A stretch of 64,000 nt of DNA from Nostoc sp. 'Peltigera membranacea cyanobiont' N6 (GCF_002949735.1 NZ_CP026681.1:6262501-6326500), one strand, 5' to 3'; shown: positions 44,756 to 53,534, numbered from the stretch's first letter. Notes: generated from the sequence alone by a model not told the origin. A program made the numbers and translations.

Positions 44756-46138
44756 TTATTTTGGTCCCAAAAATCGGGTAGCAAAATTTTGCGATCGCGT
44801 TGGTGACAGTGCCCGTGCCTTGAGAATTGCCGCCATCAAAAAGGCGTAAGATAATACCCCAACAACAACCAACAGCAAGGCATTGATAGATCCTGTCGCA
44901 TTCCACAGAGCGTGGAGCGCAGCAGCACTAAGATAACCAATAGAGAGAATTTGCCAACTTCTACTGGGCTTGAGAACAGCCAACCCGATAAAATAGCCCA
45001 GGTAGCCACTATAAGCCATGTGTCCAGCTACAGAGCCTAAAATTCGCGGAATTAGCAGTTGTAAACCCGCTAGTTGACCAGCAGCGCCTGTACCCACCTG
45101 TTGCGCCACATTTTGAGTGATATCCGGCACATACTGTCCGAGAGTTTCCAAGAGAGTGAAGCCTACAGCAGAAGCCGTTCCCAGAAGAATACCATCTAGA
45201 GGTTCCCAGACACCGATCTTTTCCCGCCAAGGTGAAGATAACATTCTACCGATGGCAAACGCGCCTAACACAGGTAATGCCTTCAGTAATTCCTCCATCA
45301 ACCCAGCACCAAAAAACATCCGTACCAGCAATTCTGTGAAGGTGATAGATTCTTGGGGTGAAGGCAAGCTTCCAGGAAGGATGCCGCGAAACACAAAGAT
45401 AAATACATCCAACACTGGACTGAGTAAAATCGCCGTTGTACCCAATGCCGCAGCCATTAGCACCCACCAAGGCTTCTGTTTTCCGCAAAGTTGGTAAACA
45501 AAATAGTAGGCGGCAAAGGCGATGTAAGTTGCGACGATAACTTGATTAGCTTGGGGCTGACCGACTGTAGCAAACATTAACACTACAAAAATTACGGTCA
45601 GTATTCCCGGTACAAGGTAAGCTTTACGAGTTAAATCTTTACCAGTGGAAATAATCGGGAAAAGCTGGGTGAAGCTAACAGAATCTGGCTGCTTTAATTG
45701 CGTGTGGCTGTGGTAGTTTGTCGCCGAAGGTAATGGTGTAACTTGGTTAACTGTTGTGGCCGGGGTTTGGTAAGTAAACTCGTACTCAAAAACGTATTGT
45801 GGGCCATCAGCACCTAGAGAAATGCTATCGCCTGGGTGCAATTCCTGACATTCATATAAGCGTTGTCCATTCAAATAAGTGCCATTAGCACTATTTAAAT
45901 CACAAAGCACCCAGCTGAATTTGCTATCTGGGGATAAAGAGAGGGGACGAACCACTGCATGACGACGAGATACCATCCGGTACATCATGGCATCCAAGAC
46001 AACTTGGCAGCTGGGGTCGCGTCCAATTACCATCTCTTTACTGGGGGGCAGCGAGTAGCGAGACTCCGATCCAGAAGCTGCCCCATTACCAGACACTAGC
46101 CGCAGAAATGCATTATGTCTTGCGTTTTTGCCTGTCAT
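44756..46138 (-). CDS. FHA domain fused to PrsW-family intramembrane protease
   Basis: Membrane-embedded metalloprotease with an N-terminal phosphothreonine-binding domain. FHA occupies about residues 30-120: MVIGRDPSCQVVL, MVSRRHAVVRP and DLNSANGTYLNGQRL. From 170 onwards there are about eight hydrophobic helices with PrsW motifs: GLMEELLKALPVLG (Glu282-Glu283), VGFTLLETL, GHMAYSGYLGYF, and ALHALWNATG. PrsW of Bacillus cuts an anti-sigma factor; relatives include CAAX-type proteases. The FHA should lie in the cytoplasm. It converges with the unknown 215-aa gene and is thus in the same neighbourhood as the PP2C phosphatase and CHAT-FHA protease, giving two different proteases with FHA modules. 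Confidence 0.9.
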   Translation of the reverse strand: MTGKNARHNAFLRLVSGNGAASGSESRYSLPPSKEMVIGRDPSCQVVLDAMMYRMVSRRHAVVRPLSLSPDSKFSWVLCDLNSANGTYLNGQRLYECQELHPGDSISLGADGPQYVFEYEFTYQTPATTVNQVTPLPSATNYHSHTQLKQPDSVSFTQLFPIISTGKDLTRKAYLVPGILTVIFVVLMFATVGQPQANQVIVATYIAFAAYYFVYQLCGKQKPWWVLMAAALGTTAILLSPVLDVFIFVFRGILPGSLPSPQESITFTELLVRMFFGAGLMEELLKALPVLGAFAIGRMLSSPWREKIGVWEPLDGILLGTASAVGFTLLETLGQYVPDITQNVAQQVGTGAAGQLAGLQLLIPRILGSVAGHMAYSGYLGYFIGLAVLKPSRSWQILSIGYLSAAALHALWNATGSINALLLVVVGVLSYAFLMAAILKARALSPTRSQNFATRFLGPK

Positions 46139-46576
46139 CGAGTTAGTGTGCTTTTCTAAATTAATTCTTCTTCATATATTTGGCAACAGGACTAACCTTA
46201 GCCACATTAACAGCAGCATTGCTAAATCCACTATAGCTTCACTTACTGCTAAGAAATTTAAAATTCTAGATGGGAAATTTCAAATTGTTTCACCTAATGT
46301 TAATAAGTATTCCATGTACTGAGAGTTTGTCCTAAACGGGCTTGTCATCCGGATAAATCAGACTGGATGGTTTGTCTGCTTTTGACATCCTAGCTGCAAA
46401 TTTAACCCAAGGCAATTTATTAAAAAACAGTAGTTTTCACTGCATTTAGTTTCATTTAGAAAATATATAATTTCTGGTGGTCTGTTGTCAGTTGTTTTTG
46501 CCACAATCTATTAAAAGTAGAGAGTGGGAAATAAACTGCCCTGAATATTGCACCAAAATATTTTTGGTGTGTTGCT
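46139..46576. other. Intergenic spacer upstream of the FHA-PrsW gene
   Basis: AT-rich, no repeat array or RNA that I can identify. Should contain the promoter of the FHA-PrsW gene (- strand). Confidence 0.4.
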
Positions 46577-47179
46577 TCAAACCACTTTAGCCAGTTCTGG
46601 GTGTTCAATCTTAGTTCCAAGTACTATGAGGAATTCTGCCAGCCAACGGGGGTGAGCAGGCCAAGCTGGGGCTGTTACCAAATTACCATCAACTATTGCC
46701 TCATCAACAGGAATATCGACATAAAACCCTCCAGCACTTTTAACATCTGGACTACAAGAGGGGTATCCAGTACATCTCTTCCCTTGCAATACATCCGCAG
46801 TTGCTAATAACTGTAAGCCGTGGCAGATGGCAGCAATAGGTTTATTCGTTTGGGCAAAGTGACGGGTGATTTCTAGCACTTGCTGATTCAAGCGGATATA
46901 TTCTGGTGCCCTTCCTCCGGGAATAACTAAGGCATCGTATGTTGTGGCTTCTACTTCTGCAAAGGTAGCATTTAAAGTAAAATTATGACCCGGTTTTTCG
47001 CTATAAGTCTGATCTCCTTCAAAGTCGTGAATTGCTGTCCGTACCTTGTCACCAGCTTTTTTGTCTGGGCAAACTGCATGAACAGTGTGTCCCACCATTT
47101 GTAATGCCTGGAAAGGAACCATCACTTCATAGTCTTCTACATAGTCCCCAACAAGCATCAAAAGTTTCTTTGCAGCCAT
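46577..47179 (-). CDS. DJ-1/PfpI family protein
   Basis: Glutamine-amidotransferase-like fold. The nucleophile Cys is in IAAICHGLQLL (about residue 116), the conserved Glu comes in VGDYVEDYEVMVP, and DALVIPGGRAPEY is the loop before it. Members act as chaperone-like deglycases, proteases or stress proteins; the exact role is not readable. I choose MAAKKLLML at 47179 because GGAGG lies eight nucleotides upstream; a GTG at 47194 would bury that site in the coding region. Single gene. Confidence 0.9.
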   Translation of the reverse strand: MAAKKLLMLVGDYVEDYEVMVPFQALQMVGHTVHAVCPDKKAGDKVRTAIHDFEGDQTYSEKPGHNFTLNATFAEVEATTYDALVIPGGRAPEYIRLNQQVLEITRHFAQTNKPIAAICHGLQLLATADVLQGKRCTGYPSCSPDVKSAGGFYVDIPVDEAIVDGNLVTAPAWPAHPRWLAEFLIVLGTKIEHPELAKVV

Positions 47180-47388
47180 ATTTTTGACCTCCACTTATTA
47201 GTTAATACCAGTAGTCTAGAGTCAATATTTCTCAGTTGTTTATAAAATAAATATTAATATTAGAGTTTGGGACATTAGGCGTGAGCATCTGCACGAATTT
47301 TTGACACATCACAGCACTAACTCTGCGGTAATATATCATTTTTGGGCTGCAACTTTATAAAATGTAATGCATTCTACACATTTATAGA

Positions 47389-47473
47389 ACTTACGCAAAA
47401 CTATAGGCTGTAGGGGCAATTCATGAATTTCCCTCAGAAGAAAATTAGGGTTTCGGCTATTGCTTGCGTAAGT
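47389..47473. mobile_element. Short MITE with ACTTACGCA ends
   Basis: An 85-bp element with ACTTACGCA (47389-47397) and TGCGTAAGT (47465-47473) at its ends; these equal the ends of the element at 11236. The interior is different and contains the imperfect palindrome GGGGCAATTCATGAATTTCCC. It lies 18 bp from the stop of the narM-like gene. Confidence 0.7.
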
Positions 47474-47490
47474 CTTGATTTATTATGTAA

Positions 47491-47940
47491 TTAAAGCAGA
47501 TCAAATTCTGCGATCGCTCTTTTAAAGTTTTTGTTTTCATGTCCTGGGCGACTGAGTTTAATTAAGGCAAAACGCTGTAAGGGTCTTAAAGCTGCCCAAT
47601 GTTGCTGTGTCAGGGTTACACCTATTTCTTGAGCTTTTTCCTGGATGCTAGGTGGTACAGCGCTATCTAGCCATGCAGGATGTGGCTCAATGGGTAATTT
47701 TGTCGCTGGTATACCCGTGCGTTGTAGAATTAATTGTTGGATATGTTCGCGGTAAGACTGAATTTCGGTTTCTGTAGTGCAAGGTAATTCGACTAAAGCT
47801 TGACGCTCATCTGTAGTCATTTGATTCCAATCAGACAATTTTAGCTTGATGCCACAAGTATCTAAATTGCAACGCACTTGCATAGGGATACAACGCAGGG
47901 AATCAACAAAGTCTGCTTCAAATTCAAAGAAATCTGTCAT
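47491..47940 (-). CDS. narM: Nitrate reductase associated protein (NarM-like)
   Basis: Small protein of the nitrate-reductase-associated family, required for active assimilatory nitrate reductase in Synechococcus elongatus (established knowledge for NarM). Recognisable text: FFEFEADFVDSLRCIPMQVR, TCGIKLKLSDWNQMTTDERQ, and RPLQRFALIKLSRPGHENKN. About 149 residues, soluble. The ATG at 47940 is preferred to a TTG two codons upstream. A perfect GTA-N8-TAC box is centred about 155 bp upstream, suggesting NtcA control, which fits its role. The narB gene itself lies 1.4 kb away on the same strand. Confidence 0.82.
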   Translation of the reverse strand: MTDFFEFEADFVDSLRCIPMQVRCNLDTCGIKLKLSDWNQMTTDERQALVELPCTTETEIQSYREHIQQLILQRTGIPATKLPIEPHPAWLDSAVPPSIQEKAQEIGVTLTQQHWAALRPLQRFALIKLSRPGHENKNFKRAIAEFDLL

Positions 47941-48087
47941 AATCAAGTATTAAAAATTAAGGATTTTTAACTAGCGATAATTTTTATATTTAAGTTACAA
48001 AGATTAGTAATTAAAAACAAGATTTAATTAGCGATCGCATATTAATAATTTGTCCAGAATGCAGTTTTGGCTGCTCTTAATTATCAA

Positions 48088-48101
48088 GTATACTCTATTA
48101 C
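48088..48101 (-). promoter_or_regulatory. Putative NtcA box upstream of narM-like gene
   Basis: GTATACTCTATTAC is a perfect GTA-N8-TAC. It lies 148-161 nt upstream of the narM-like ATG. I find no TAN3T -10 at the canonical 20-24 nt spacing on the - strand, so it is less certain than the nirA and ntcB boxes. Confidence 0.5.
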
Positions 48102-48158
48102 TAGTAAGTAGATGAAGACTAAACGATATAGGAATCAGGTTTGATTTCTGAAAATATA

Positions 48159-48239
48159 CGTAGGATGTGTTAGCGATAGCGTAACGCATCAAACCCGTGA
48201 TAATTGTGCGTTACGAACTTCGTTCTAACACACGCTACA
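48159..48239. repeat. Long hairpin repeat CGTAGGATGTGTTAG ... CTAACACACGCTAC
   Basis: Nested inverted repeats: GTAGGATGTGTTAG with CTAACACACGCTAC outside, and CGTAACGCA with TGCGTTACG inside. Part of a similar element (GCGTTAGCCTACGGCATAAC) is visible at 16571. Typical dispersed Nostoc hairpin. Confidence 0.75.
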
Positions 48240-48339
48240 ATACCTAATTTTGTTTAAAATCAAATAGGAGTCCTATATATTCCTAAGTATTATACCGAAA
48301 AATATGTGAATCAAGCTCTATTTTTAACGGCTGTTTCTG

Positions 48340-48801
48340 TCATTTTCTGTCATTACTGAGACGAATTATCAAGTAACTAATTGAGAGAGCGAGAATAGCA
48401 ATTCCTAAACCAATTATATCAATACCTGAGACTTTTTCTAAGTCAAGAATGATAATTTTTCTGGCGACAGCAATCAAAGAAGTGACGATAACCAATTCAA
48501 CCTGAAAAACGTGCTTCCGCAAATAAGCTGTGATATTTTCTAAAATTTCTAAAGCGATTAAAATATTTAAAAATAAGCCAAAAATCTTATACAAAGTGGT
48601 GTTAAACTTGGCATAAGGGGCTGTAAGTAACTCTTTAAAAATAAAAGCCGCTAAGTCTCCGATCGCAACTAAAATTACAACTACCATAAAAATAGATAGA
48701 ACTTTAGAAACTAGCACTTCTACGTTTTCGATGATGTGCATGAAGTTCTCATCTTTAGTAGCTCCGAGAATTTGCCTCATTAACTTTTTCATTTGCTGCA
48801 C
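48340..48801 (-). CDS. PsiE-like (phosphate-starvation-inducible E family) membrane protein
   Basis: Small integral membrane protein with four hydrophobic helices: VLVSKVLSIFMVVVILVAIG, IFGLFLNILIALEILENITA, VELVIVTSLIAVARKIIILD and GLGIAILALSISYLIIRL. The ALEILENITAYLRKHVFQVE segment is the PsiE family signature. The function is not known; induction by phosphate starvation is described for E. coli PsiE only. About 153 residues, close to family length. Stands alone between the narM-like gene and narB. Confidence 0.85.
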   Translation of the reverse strand: MQQMKKLMRQILGATKDENFMHIIENVEVLVSKVLSIFMVVVILVAIGDLAAFIFKELLTAPYAKFNTTLYKIFGLFLNILIALEILENITAYLRKHVFQVELVIVTSLIAVARKIIILDLEKVSGIDIIGLGIAILALSISYLIIRLSNDRK

Positions 48802-49307
48802 CCTATTTCTAAATAAAATAAAATCCCATAGATAAATCTAGAGGATTAAGGTAATTCGTAATTGAGTTTTGTAACTCCTAAGCCTGACAAAAACTTACCG
48901 ATTAAGAGAGCTTATTTGCTTAAACCACCAGATTTGTTAAACAACATGACTTGTTGATACTTGGTAAGTTTTTTAGATGTTTTTTATTTTTTATCTATAG
49001 ATAAAATCAATGCTAGTAAAATCTATTATTACTAGATATTTTGCCTCTTTGAATATGGTAATTGGTAACAGTCAAAATTAGAGAGTCATAAAAAATGATA
49101 ATAACTATTGACTATTGATTATTGACTAAATTACCTATTAATGATTGTTAATTACCTGTTTAAGAATAAGAATTAAATAACATACAATTTATGTCCGGGC
49201 CTTACCTCACCCTCAATCCCTCTCCTTATAAAGGAGAGGGAAGCTAGATAGAGGATGAAGTTTTGCATTTTATTTAATTCACGTTCCTTAGAGGTACAAT
49301 TTACGGC
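48802..49307. other. Spacer between narB and psiE-like gene
   Basis: Contains TATTGACTATTGATTATTGAC heptamer-like repeats (about 49101-49123) and a perfect hairpin CCCTCTCCTT-ATA-AAGGAGAGGG (49218-49240) 68 bp beyond the narB stop. The hairpin may protect or end the narB transcript but lacks a T-run. Nothing else seen. Confidence 0.5.
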
Positions 49308-51521
49308 TTACCATTGTGAGGACTGAAGTTGATAATCTTTGACTGTAACTTCTACAGAAATTGGGATTAGCTGCACTGCACAGGCTTTTAATTCTGGTTG
49401 CAAAGAATCGGGGCAAGATTCTGGATGGGTGAGGGCATTAACTTCGGCATTATCTGCCCACAACGAACCCCAGTGCATGGGGACAAAAACTGTACCAGGT
49501 GCGATCGCTTTTGTCACTTTAGCAGGAAACTGAGCTTTACCTCGACGCGATCGCACTTCCACTTTTTGGTTATCTACAATACCTAACTTCGCAGCGTCAC
49601 GGGGATGAATTTCGATAAACGGTTCGGGGTGCATCTTGCGAATTTTGTCAATGCGACCGGTGCGGGTTTGTGTGTGCCAATGTCCGTAAAGTCGCCCATT
49701 AGTTAGCACAAAAGGATAATCGGGGTCTGGTGGTTCTGCCAATCCCTTTGAGTAATATGCCCCAAATCGAGCGCGTCCGTCAGGGGTGTGGAAGCGTAAA
49801 TCGGTATATAAACGCTTTCCAGAGGTTTCTCCCCCTGCTTCCCCTGCTCCTCTACTTCCTCTGCTCTCTTCAGGATGGGGCCATTGAGTCGGGCCTTGTG
49901 TCTGTAATTGCGCGTGACTGATACCTGTCATATCGCAGGGGCGATTTTGAGTTAGTTTGACGAATTCAGCATAAACTTCAGCAGAATTAGCAAAGACAAA
50001 CTCTTTTTCAAAACCTAATCTCCGTCCAACTTCAGCGAAAATTTCCCAATCGGCTTTCGCTTCTCTTGGCGGTTGGCGGAATGCTTGACACAGAGTTACT
50101 ACTCGTTCGGAGTTTGTCATCACACCAGTTTTTTCACCCCACTGGGCTGCTGGTAACAGAACATGAGCGTAGGCGGAGGTTTCTGTGGGATAATATGCGT
50201 CTTGGTAAATAGTGAAAGGCGATCGCAACAATGCCTTTTTTGTCCGCTCCAAATCTGGCATACTTACAGCTGGATTAGTAGCCGCAATCCACATTAACCC
50301 GACAGCATCATTTTCCAAGCTAGTAATCATTTCCCAAACACTCAAACCGGGATTGGGTGAAATCTGCCCTGGCTTGAGTCCCCAAAACTGCTCAACTTCG
50401 GCGCGGTGCTGGGGATTTTTCACTGTCCGATAACCCGGTAATAAATTCGCCAAACCTCCGGCTTCCCGTCCCCCCATTGCGTTTGGTTGGCCAGTGAGGG
50501 AAAAAGGGCCAGCCCCAGGTTTACCAATCTGTCCAGTCATCAGGTGCAGGTTGATGATAGTTCTTACCTTGGCTGTCCCTTCTGACGATTGATTCACACC
50601 CATTGACCACAAAGATAGTACTCGCTCAGATTTACCCCAATAACGGGCTGCTGTTTCTAAATCTTCAATGCTAATTCCGCATTGATTCGCCACTACTTCC
50701 GGGGGATAGTGGCGAATTACTTCAGCATAAGCCGGAAAGTTGCTGGTGCAATCGTCCATGAACATGGTATCGATGTAGTTCCAGCGCATCAACAAGTGGG
50801 CGATGCCGTTCAACAAATCGATATCTGTACCGGGACGAATGGCTAAATGTAAGTCGGCGGCTTCTGCGGTTGGCGTGCGTCGGGGGTCTACCACAATCAT
50901 TTTCACCTTGCGGTTCTTTTTGTGGTATTTTTCCAGGCGGTTAAAAACGATGGGATGACATTCGGCTGTATTAGTGCCAATTAAAAATGCACAGTCAGTT
51001 AACTCTAGGTCTTCGTAACAACATGGCGGGCCATCTGCGCCAAAGCTTTGAATGTAGCCAGCCACAGCGCTAGACATACATAAACGGGAGTTGGCATCAA
51101 AATTATTAGTACCCAGACAGCCTTTCATCAGTTTCTGGGCTATGTAGTAGTCCTCAGTTTGAAACTGACCGGAACCATACATACATAAGGCTTCTGGCCC
51201 TTGGGTGAAGCGGACATTTTGAATGCGTTGCGTGATGAGATTAAAAGCTTCATCCCAACTAACGCGCCGAAACTCTCGATCTAAAGAGTCTCGCACCATT
51301 GGGTAATGTAATCTATTTTTATCTAAAGATTCTGCGATCGTTGCGCCTTTGACACAAACCATTCCCTGACTCGATGGATGGGCTTTATCGCCGCGCACCC
51401 GCCAAGTCGGATTTCCTTCACTATCTCGATTAGTTGCTTTGCCAAGTTGGGCTGGGGGTGAAACTTCTAAACCGCAGCCGACACCGCAGTAAGGACAAAG
51501 AGTTTTAGTAAATTCACTCAT
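49308..51521 (-). CDS. narB: Assimilatory ferredoxin-nitrate reductase
   Basis: Reduces nitrate to nitrite with electrons from ferredoxin, using a molybdenum bis-MGD cofactor and a 4Fe-4S cluster. The N-terminal cluster motif is CPYCGVGC (Cys9, Cys12, Cys16) with a fourth Cys in GMVCVKG; ESLDKNRLHYPMVRDS, GSGQFQTEDYY, GTNTAECHPI and TGQPNAMGGREAGG are molybdopterin-binding blocks of the family. The frame is open to 51665, but the extra 48 residues are unrelated, so I start at the ATG 51521. Near residue 565 an Arg/Gly/Glu-rich insert (EESRGSRGAGEAGGETSG) is encoded by intergenic-type repeat DNA. Third gene of the nirA-nrtP-narB run; the 330-bp spacer upstream holds a hairpin and a MITE. Confidence 0.95.
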   Translation of the reverse strand: MSEFTKTLCPYCGVGCGLEVSPPAQLGKATNRDSEGNPTWRVRGDKAHPSSQGMVCVKGATIAESLDKNRLHYPMVRDSLDREFRRVSWDEAFNLITQRIQNVRFTQGPEALCMYGSGQFQTEDYYIAQKLMKGCLGTNNFDANSRLCMSSAVAGYIQSFGADGPPCCYEDLELTDCAFLIGTNTAECHPIVFNRLEKYHKKNRKVKMIVVDPRRTPTAEAADLHLAIRPGTDIDLLNGIAHLLMRWNYIDTMFMDDCTSNFPAYAEVIRHYPPEVVANQCGISIEDLETAARYWGKSERVLSLWSMGVNQSSEGTAKVRTIINLHLMTGQIGKPGAGPFSLTGQPNAMGGREAGGLANLLPGYRTVKNPQHRAEVEQFWGLKPGQISPNPGLSVWEMITSLENDAVGLMWIAATNPAVSMPDLERTKKALLRSPFTIYQDAYYPTETSAYAHVLLPAAQWGEKTGVMTNSERVVTLCQAFRQPPREAKADWEIFAEVGRRLGFEKEFVFANSAEVYAEFVKLTQNRPCDMTGISHAQLQTQGPTQWPHPEESRGSRGAGEAGGETSGKRLYTDLRFHTPDGRARFGAYYSKGLAEPPDPDYPFVLTNGRLYGHWHTQTRTGRIDKIRKMHPEPFIEIHPRDAAKLGIVDNQKVEVRSRRGKAQFPAKVTKAIAPGTVFVPMHWGSLWADNAEVNALTHPESCPDSLQPELKACAVQLIPISVEVTVKDYQLQSSQW
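49828..49869. repeat. CCCCTGCTT/CCCCTGCTCC repeat inside narB
   Basis: Low-complexity pyrimidine-rich direct repeats (CCCCCTGCTTCCCCTGCTCC...CTCTGCTC) of the kind otherwise found between genes. In narB they encode an Arg-Gly-Ala-Gly-Glu-rich insert in frame. Confidence 0.75.
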
Positions 51522-51615
51522 GGCTACCATTTTGTTATTTTGATTGTGCAACCCCAGATGTAGCGACAATTTAAAAACTTTATATGTTATGCAAAGACTC
51601 TTTGAAACTTTTATT

Positions 51616-51690
51616 ACTTGGCGTTCTTGGCGTTCTTGGCGGTTCGATAAATAACGAACCGCCAAGACGCAGAGGGCGCAGAGAGAAGAA
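51616..51690. repeat. GGCGTTCTT direct repeats and GCCAAG hairpin
   Basis: TTGGCGTTC repeated twice, followed by perfect 12-bp arms CTTGGCGGTTCG (51635-51646) and CGAACCGCCAAG (51655-51666). This is the widespread Nostoc sequence that also appears, diverged, at 4390-4432. It lies in the nrtP-narB spacer. Confidence 0.8.
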
Positions 51691-51710
51691 AAAGAGATTT
51701 TCCTGAATTA

Positions 51711-51850
51711 AGTAAGTCGGCGAGAAGAAACCAAAGTACGTTAAGTAATGTAAAAAATCTTGAGATTAGTTTGTAGTGAGGACTTTAGTCCTCATTTGAG
51801 GGCTGAAGCCCTCACTACAAACCTTGAATTATTCACACCGTTCTACTTAC
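51711..51850. mobile_element. MITE with GTAGTGAGG hairpin core (copy 3), abutting the nrtP stop
   Basis: About 140 bp, from AGTAAGTCGGCGAGAA to CCGTTCTACTTAC, related to the copies at 19721 and 29442; centre palindrome at 51769-51822. It ends one base before the complement of the nrtP stop codon (51852), so it was inserted directly after the coding region within the nirA-nrtP-narB transcription unit. Confidence 0.75.
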
Positions 51851-51851
51851 A

Positions 51852-53348
51852 TTATTCTTCAGTTAAGAAGATAGTCGTTGCGGTTTCTGATGCTTCACCT
51901 TCATAGGCTGCGGCAAAGGAACCTTTTGGTTCTTTGAGGAAGAAGGCACACATAAAAGCACAGATTAGTGCAGCTATACCCATTGTGGTAAACAGTGTGG
52001 GAGCGTCGGTTAAGCTAAAAATTGTTAGGTAAACTACGCCGCCAAAATTACCATAAGCTCCCACATTGCCGGCAATTTGTCCAGTGGCTTCTTTTTTAAT
52101 CATGGGTACGATGCTGTAGGTTGCACCGCAGCCAGCTTGGGCAAAGTAAGCGGCGAACATTGTAACTGCGATCGCAACTGGAATCGGCCAGCTACTATTA
52201 ATAAAATGTGCCATCAAATAACTAACACCGATACCAACGCTGATAATTGTCATTGTCCACTTCCGCGAACCAAATTTATCAGAAATTAAGCCACCACTGG
52301 GACGAGAAACTAAATTTAAAAAGGGATAGGTGGCGGCAATCATCCCAGCGATAACATGCTCTAAAGCAAAGGTTTTTTCAAAAAATGCTGGGAGCATAGA
52401 AACGGCTGCCAGTTCGCTGCCAAAGCTAGTTATGTATGTGAATTCGAGTAAAGCTACTTGTCCAAATTGAAAGCGTTCTGATGCAGCGTAAGTTTTTTTG
52501 CCGGTGAGTAGTTCTCGGTTTACTTCCCAAGCTTTATAACTTTGGTAAGCAAACAATCCTGCTAATAGTAACCAAGTCAAATACATTTGACTCAGGGTTA
52601 GGAAGTGAATGTTCTTTTGTTCCAAGCGCCAAGCTAATAAACCCAAGGCGAAAATCAAACCGAAATTCGAGACTATCATCGCCCAGAAGCTTTTGATACT
52701 AGTTACTTCTAGGGAACCATTCTTTTTAGGTTTACTGTAGACTTTTCCTGTGGGCGTATCTTGGACGGTGTTGTAATAAATTACGCCATAGATAGCTGCA
52801 ATGATACCTGTGAGTGCGATCGCAAATCGCCAGTTAGAAGCGCCACCAGCGAAAAAGCTTGTAGAAACTGCAAGTAGTGGTAAGGCAAATTCTGCACCAA
52901 AAGCCCCAAAGTTACCCCAACCGCCATAAATACCTTGAGCAACCCCCATTTCCTTCGGCTGGAACCATTCTGCCACCATACGGATACCGACAACAAACCC
53001 AGATCCGACAATTCCCATCAGCAAACGACTGATGACTAATTGATTAAAGTCTTGCGCTAGGGCTGTTGCTAAACAAGGAACTACTGCAAACATCAGCAAG
53101 ATTGAGTAGGTGATTCTGGGGCCAAAACGATCCAGAAGCATCCCAATGATTAATCGGGCGGGAATTGTGAGGGCGAGGTTACAGATGCCCAAAGTTTTGA
53201 TTTGCTCAGGCGCTAAATGTAGCTCTTTGCCAATGGTTGTAGCGAAGGGAGCAAAGTTAAACCAACAGACAAAGGTGAGAAAGAAAGCAAACCAAGTCTG
53301 ATGTAAAATGCGGTAGCGATCGCTAAATGAAAATAATTTTTTAAGCAT
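51852..53348 (-). CDS. nrtP: Nitrate/nitrite permease, MFS NNP family
   Basis: Secondary transporter bringing nitrate and nitrite across the plasma membrane. About twelve hydrophobic helices are visible over 498 residues. Nitrate-porter signatures include RMVAEWFQPKEMGVAQGIYGG and WGNFGAFGAEF in the fifth-helix region and QIAGNVGAYGNFGGVVYLTI in the eleventh; FARLIIG-like motif appears as IPARLIIGMLLDRFGPR (MFS motif between helices 2 and 3). A central loop of about 90 residues carries an extra hydrophobic segment (LGLLAWRLEQKNIHF; YLTWLLLAGLFAY). Second gene of the nirA-nrtP-narB run. The use of NrtP rather than an NrtABCD ABC transporter is as in Nostoc punctiforme. Confidence 0.95.
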   Translation of the reverse strand: MLKKLFSFSDRYRILHQTWFAFFLTFVCWFNFAPFATTIGKELHLAPEQIKTLGICNLALTIPARLIIGMLLDRFGPRITYSILLMFAVVPCLATALAQDFNQLVISRLLMGIVGSGFVVGIRMVAEWFQPKEMGVAQGIYGGWGNFGAFGAEFALPLLAVSTSFFAGGASNWRFAIALTGIIAAIYGVIYYNTVQDTPTGKVYSKPKKNGSLEVTSIKSFWAMIVSNFGLIFALGLLAWRLEQKNIHFLTLSQMYLTWLLLAGLFAYQSYKAWEVNRELLTGKKTYAASERFQFGQVALLEFTYITSFGSELAAVSMLPAFFEKTFALEHVIAGMIAATYPFLNLVSRPSGGLISDKFGSRKWTMTIISVGIGVSYLMAHFINSSWPIPVAIAVTMFAAYFAQAGCGATYSIVPMIKKEATGQIAGNVGAYGNFGGVVYLTIFSLTDAPTLFTTMGIAALICAFMCAFFLKEPKGSFAAAYEGEASETATTIFLTEE

Positions 53349-53397
53349 TCTAATCTTTCTAATTGAATAAAAGATGCAGAAGAGATAGGGGAAGATG

Positions 53398-53530
53398 CAA
53401 TACGGTTCGGTTAACGTGTTTATTCGTCGGAGATCCCCCCAACCCCCCTTAAAAAGGGGGGCTTTTTTTCTAATTACCCCCTTTTTAAGGGGGTCGCCAC
53501 AGGCGGGGGGATCTTATCCGAACCATATTG
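53398..53530. mobile_element. MITE with CAATACGGTTCGG ends
   Basis: 133 bp between CAATACGGTTCGG (53398-53410) and CCGAACCATATTG (53518-53530), 12 of 13 bases paired. The interior has GATCCCCCC.AACCCCCCTT and its inverse, related to the interior of the element at 11236 although the ends differ. It lies in the nirA-nrtP spacer. Confidence 0.75.
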
Positions 53531-53534
53531 AGGG

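Noticed and set aside
49218..49240. Rho-independent terminator after narB
   Set aside because: Perfect stem-loop but no following T-run on the - strand; kept only as a hairpin.
51522..51665. 48-residue N-terminal extension of NarB
   Set aside because: Repeat-derived and unlike any nitrate reductase; the cluster motif CPYCGVGC sits at the normal distance from the ATG at 51521.
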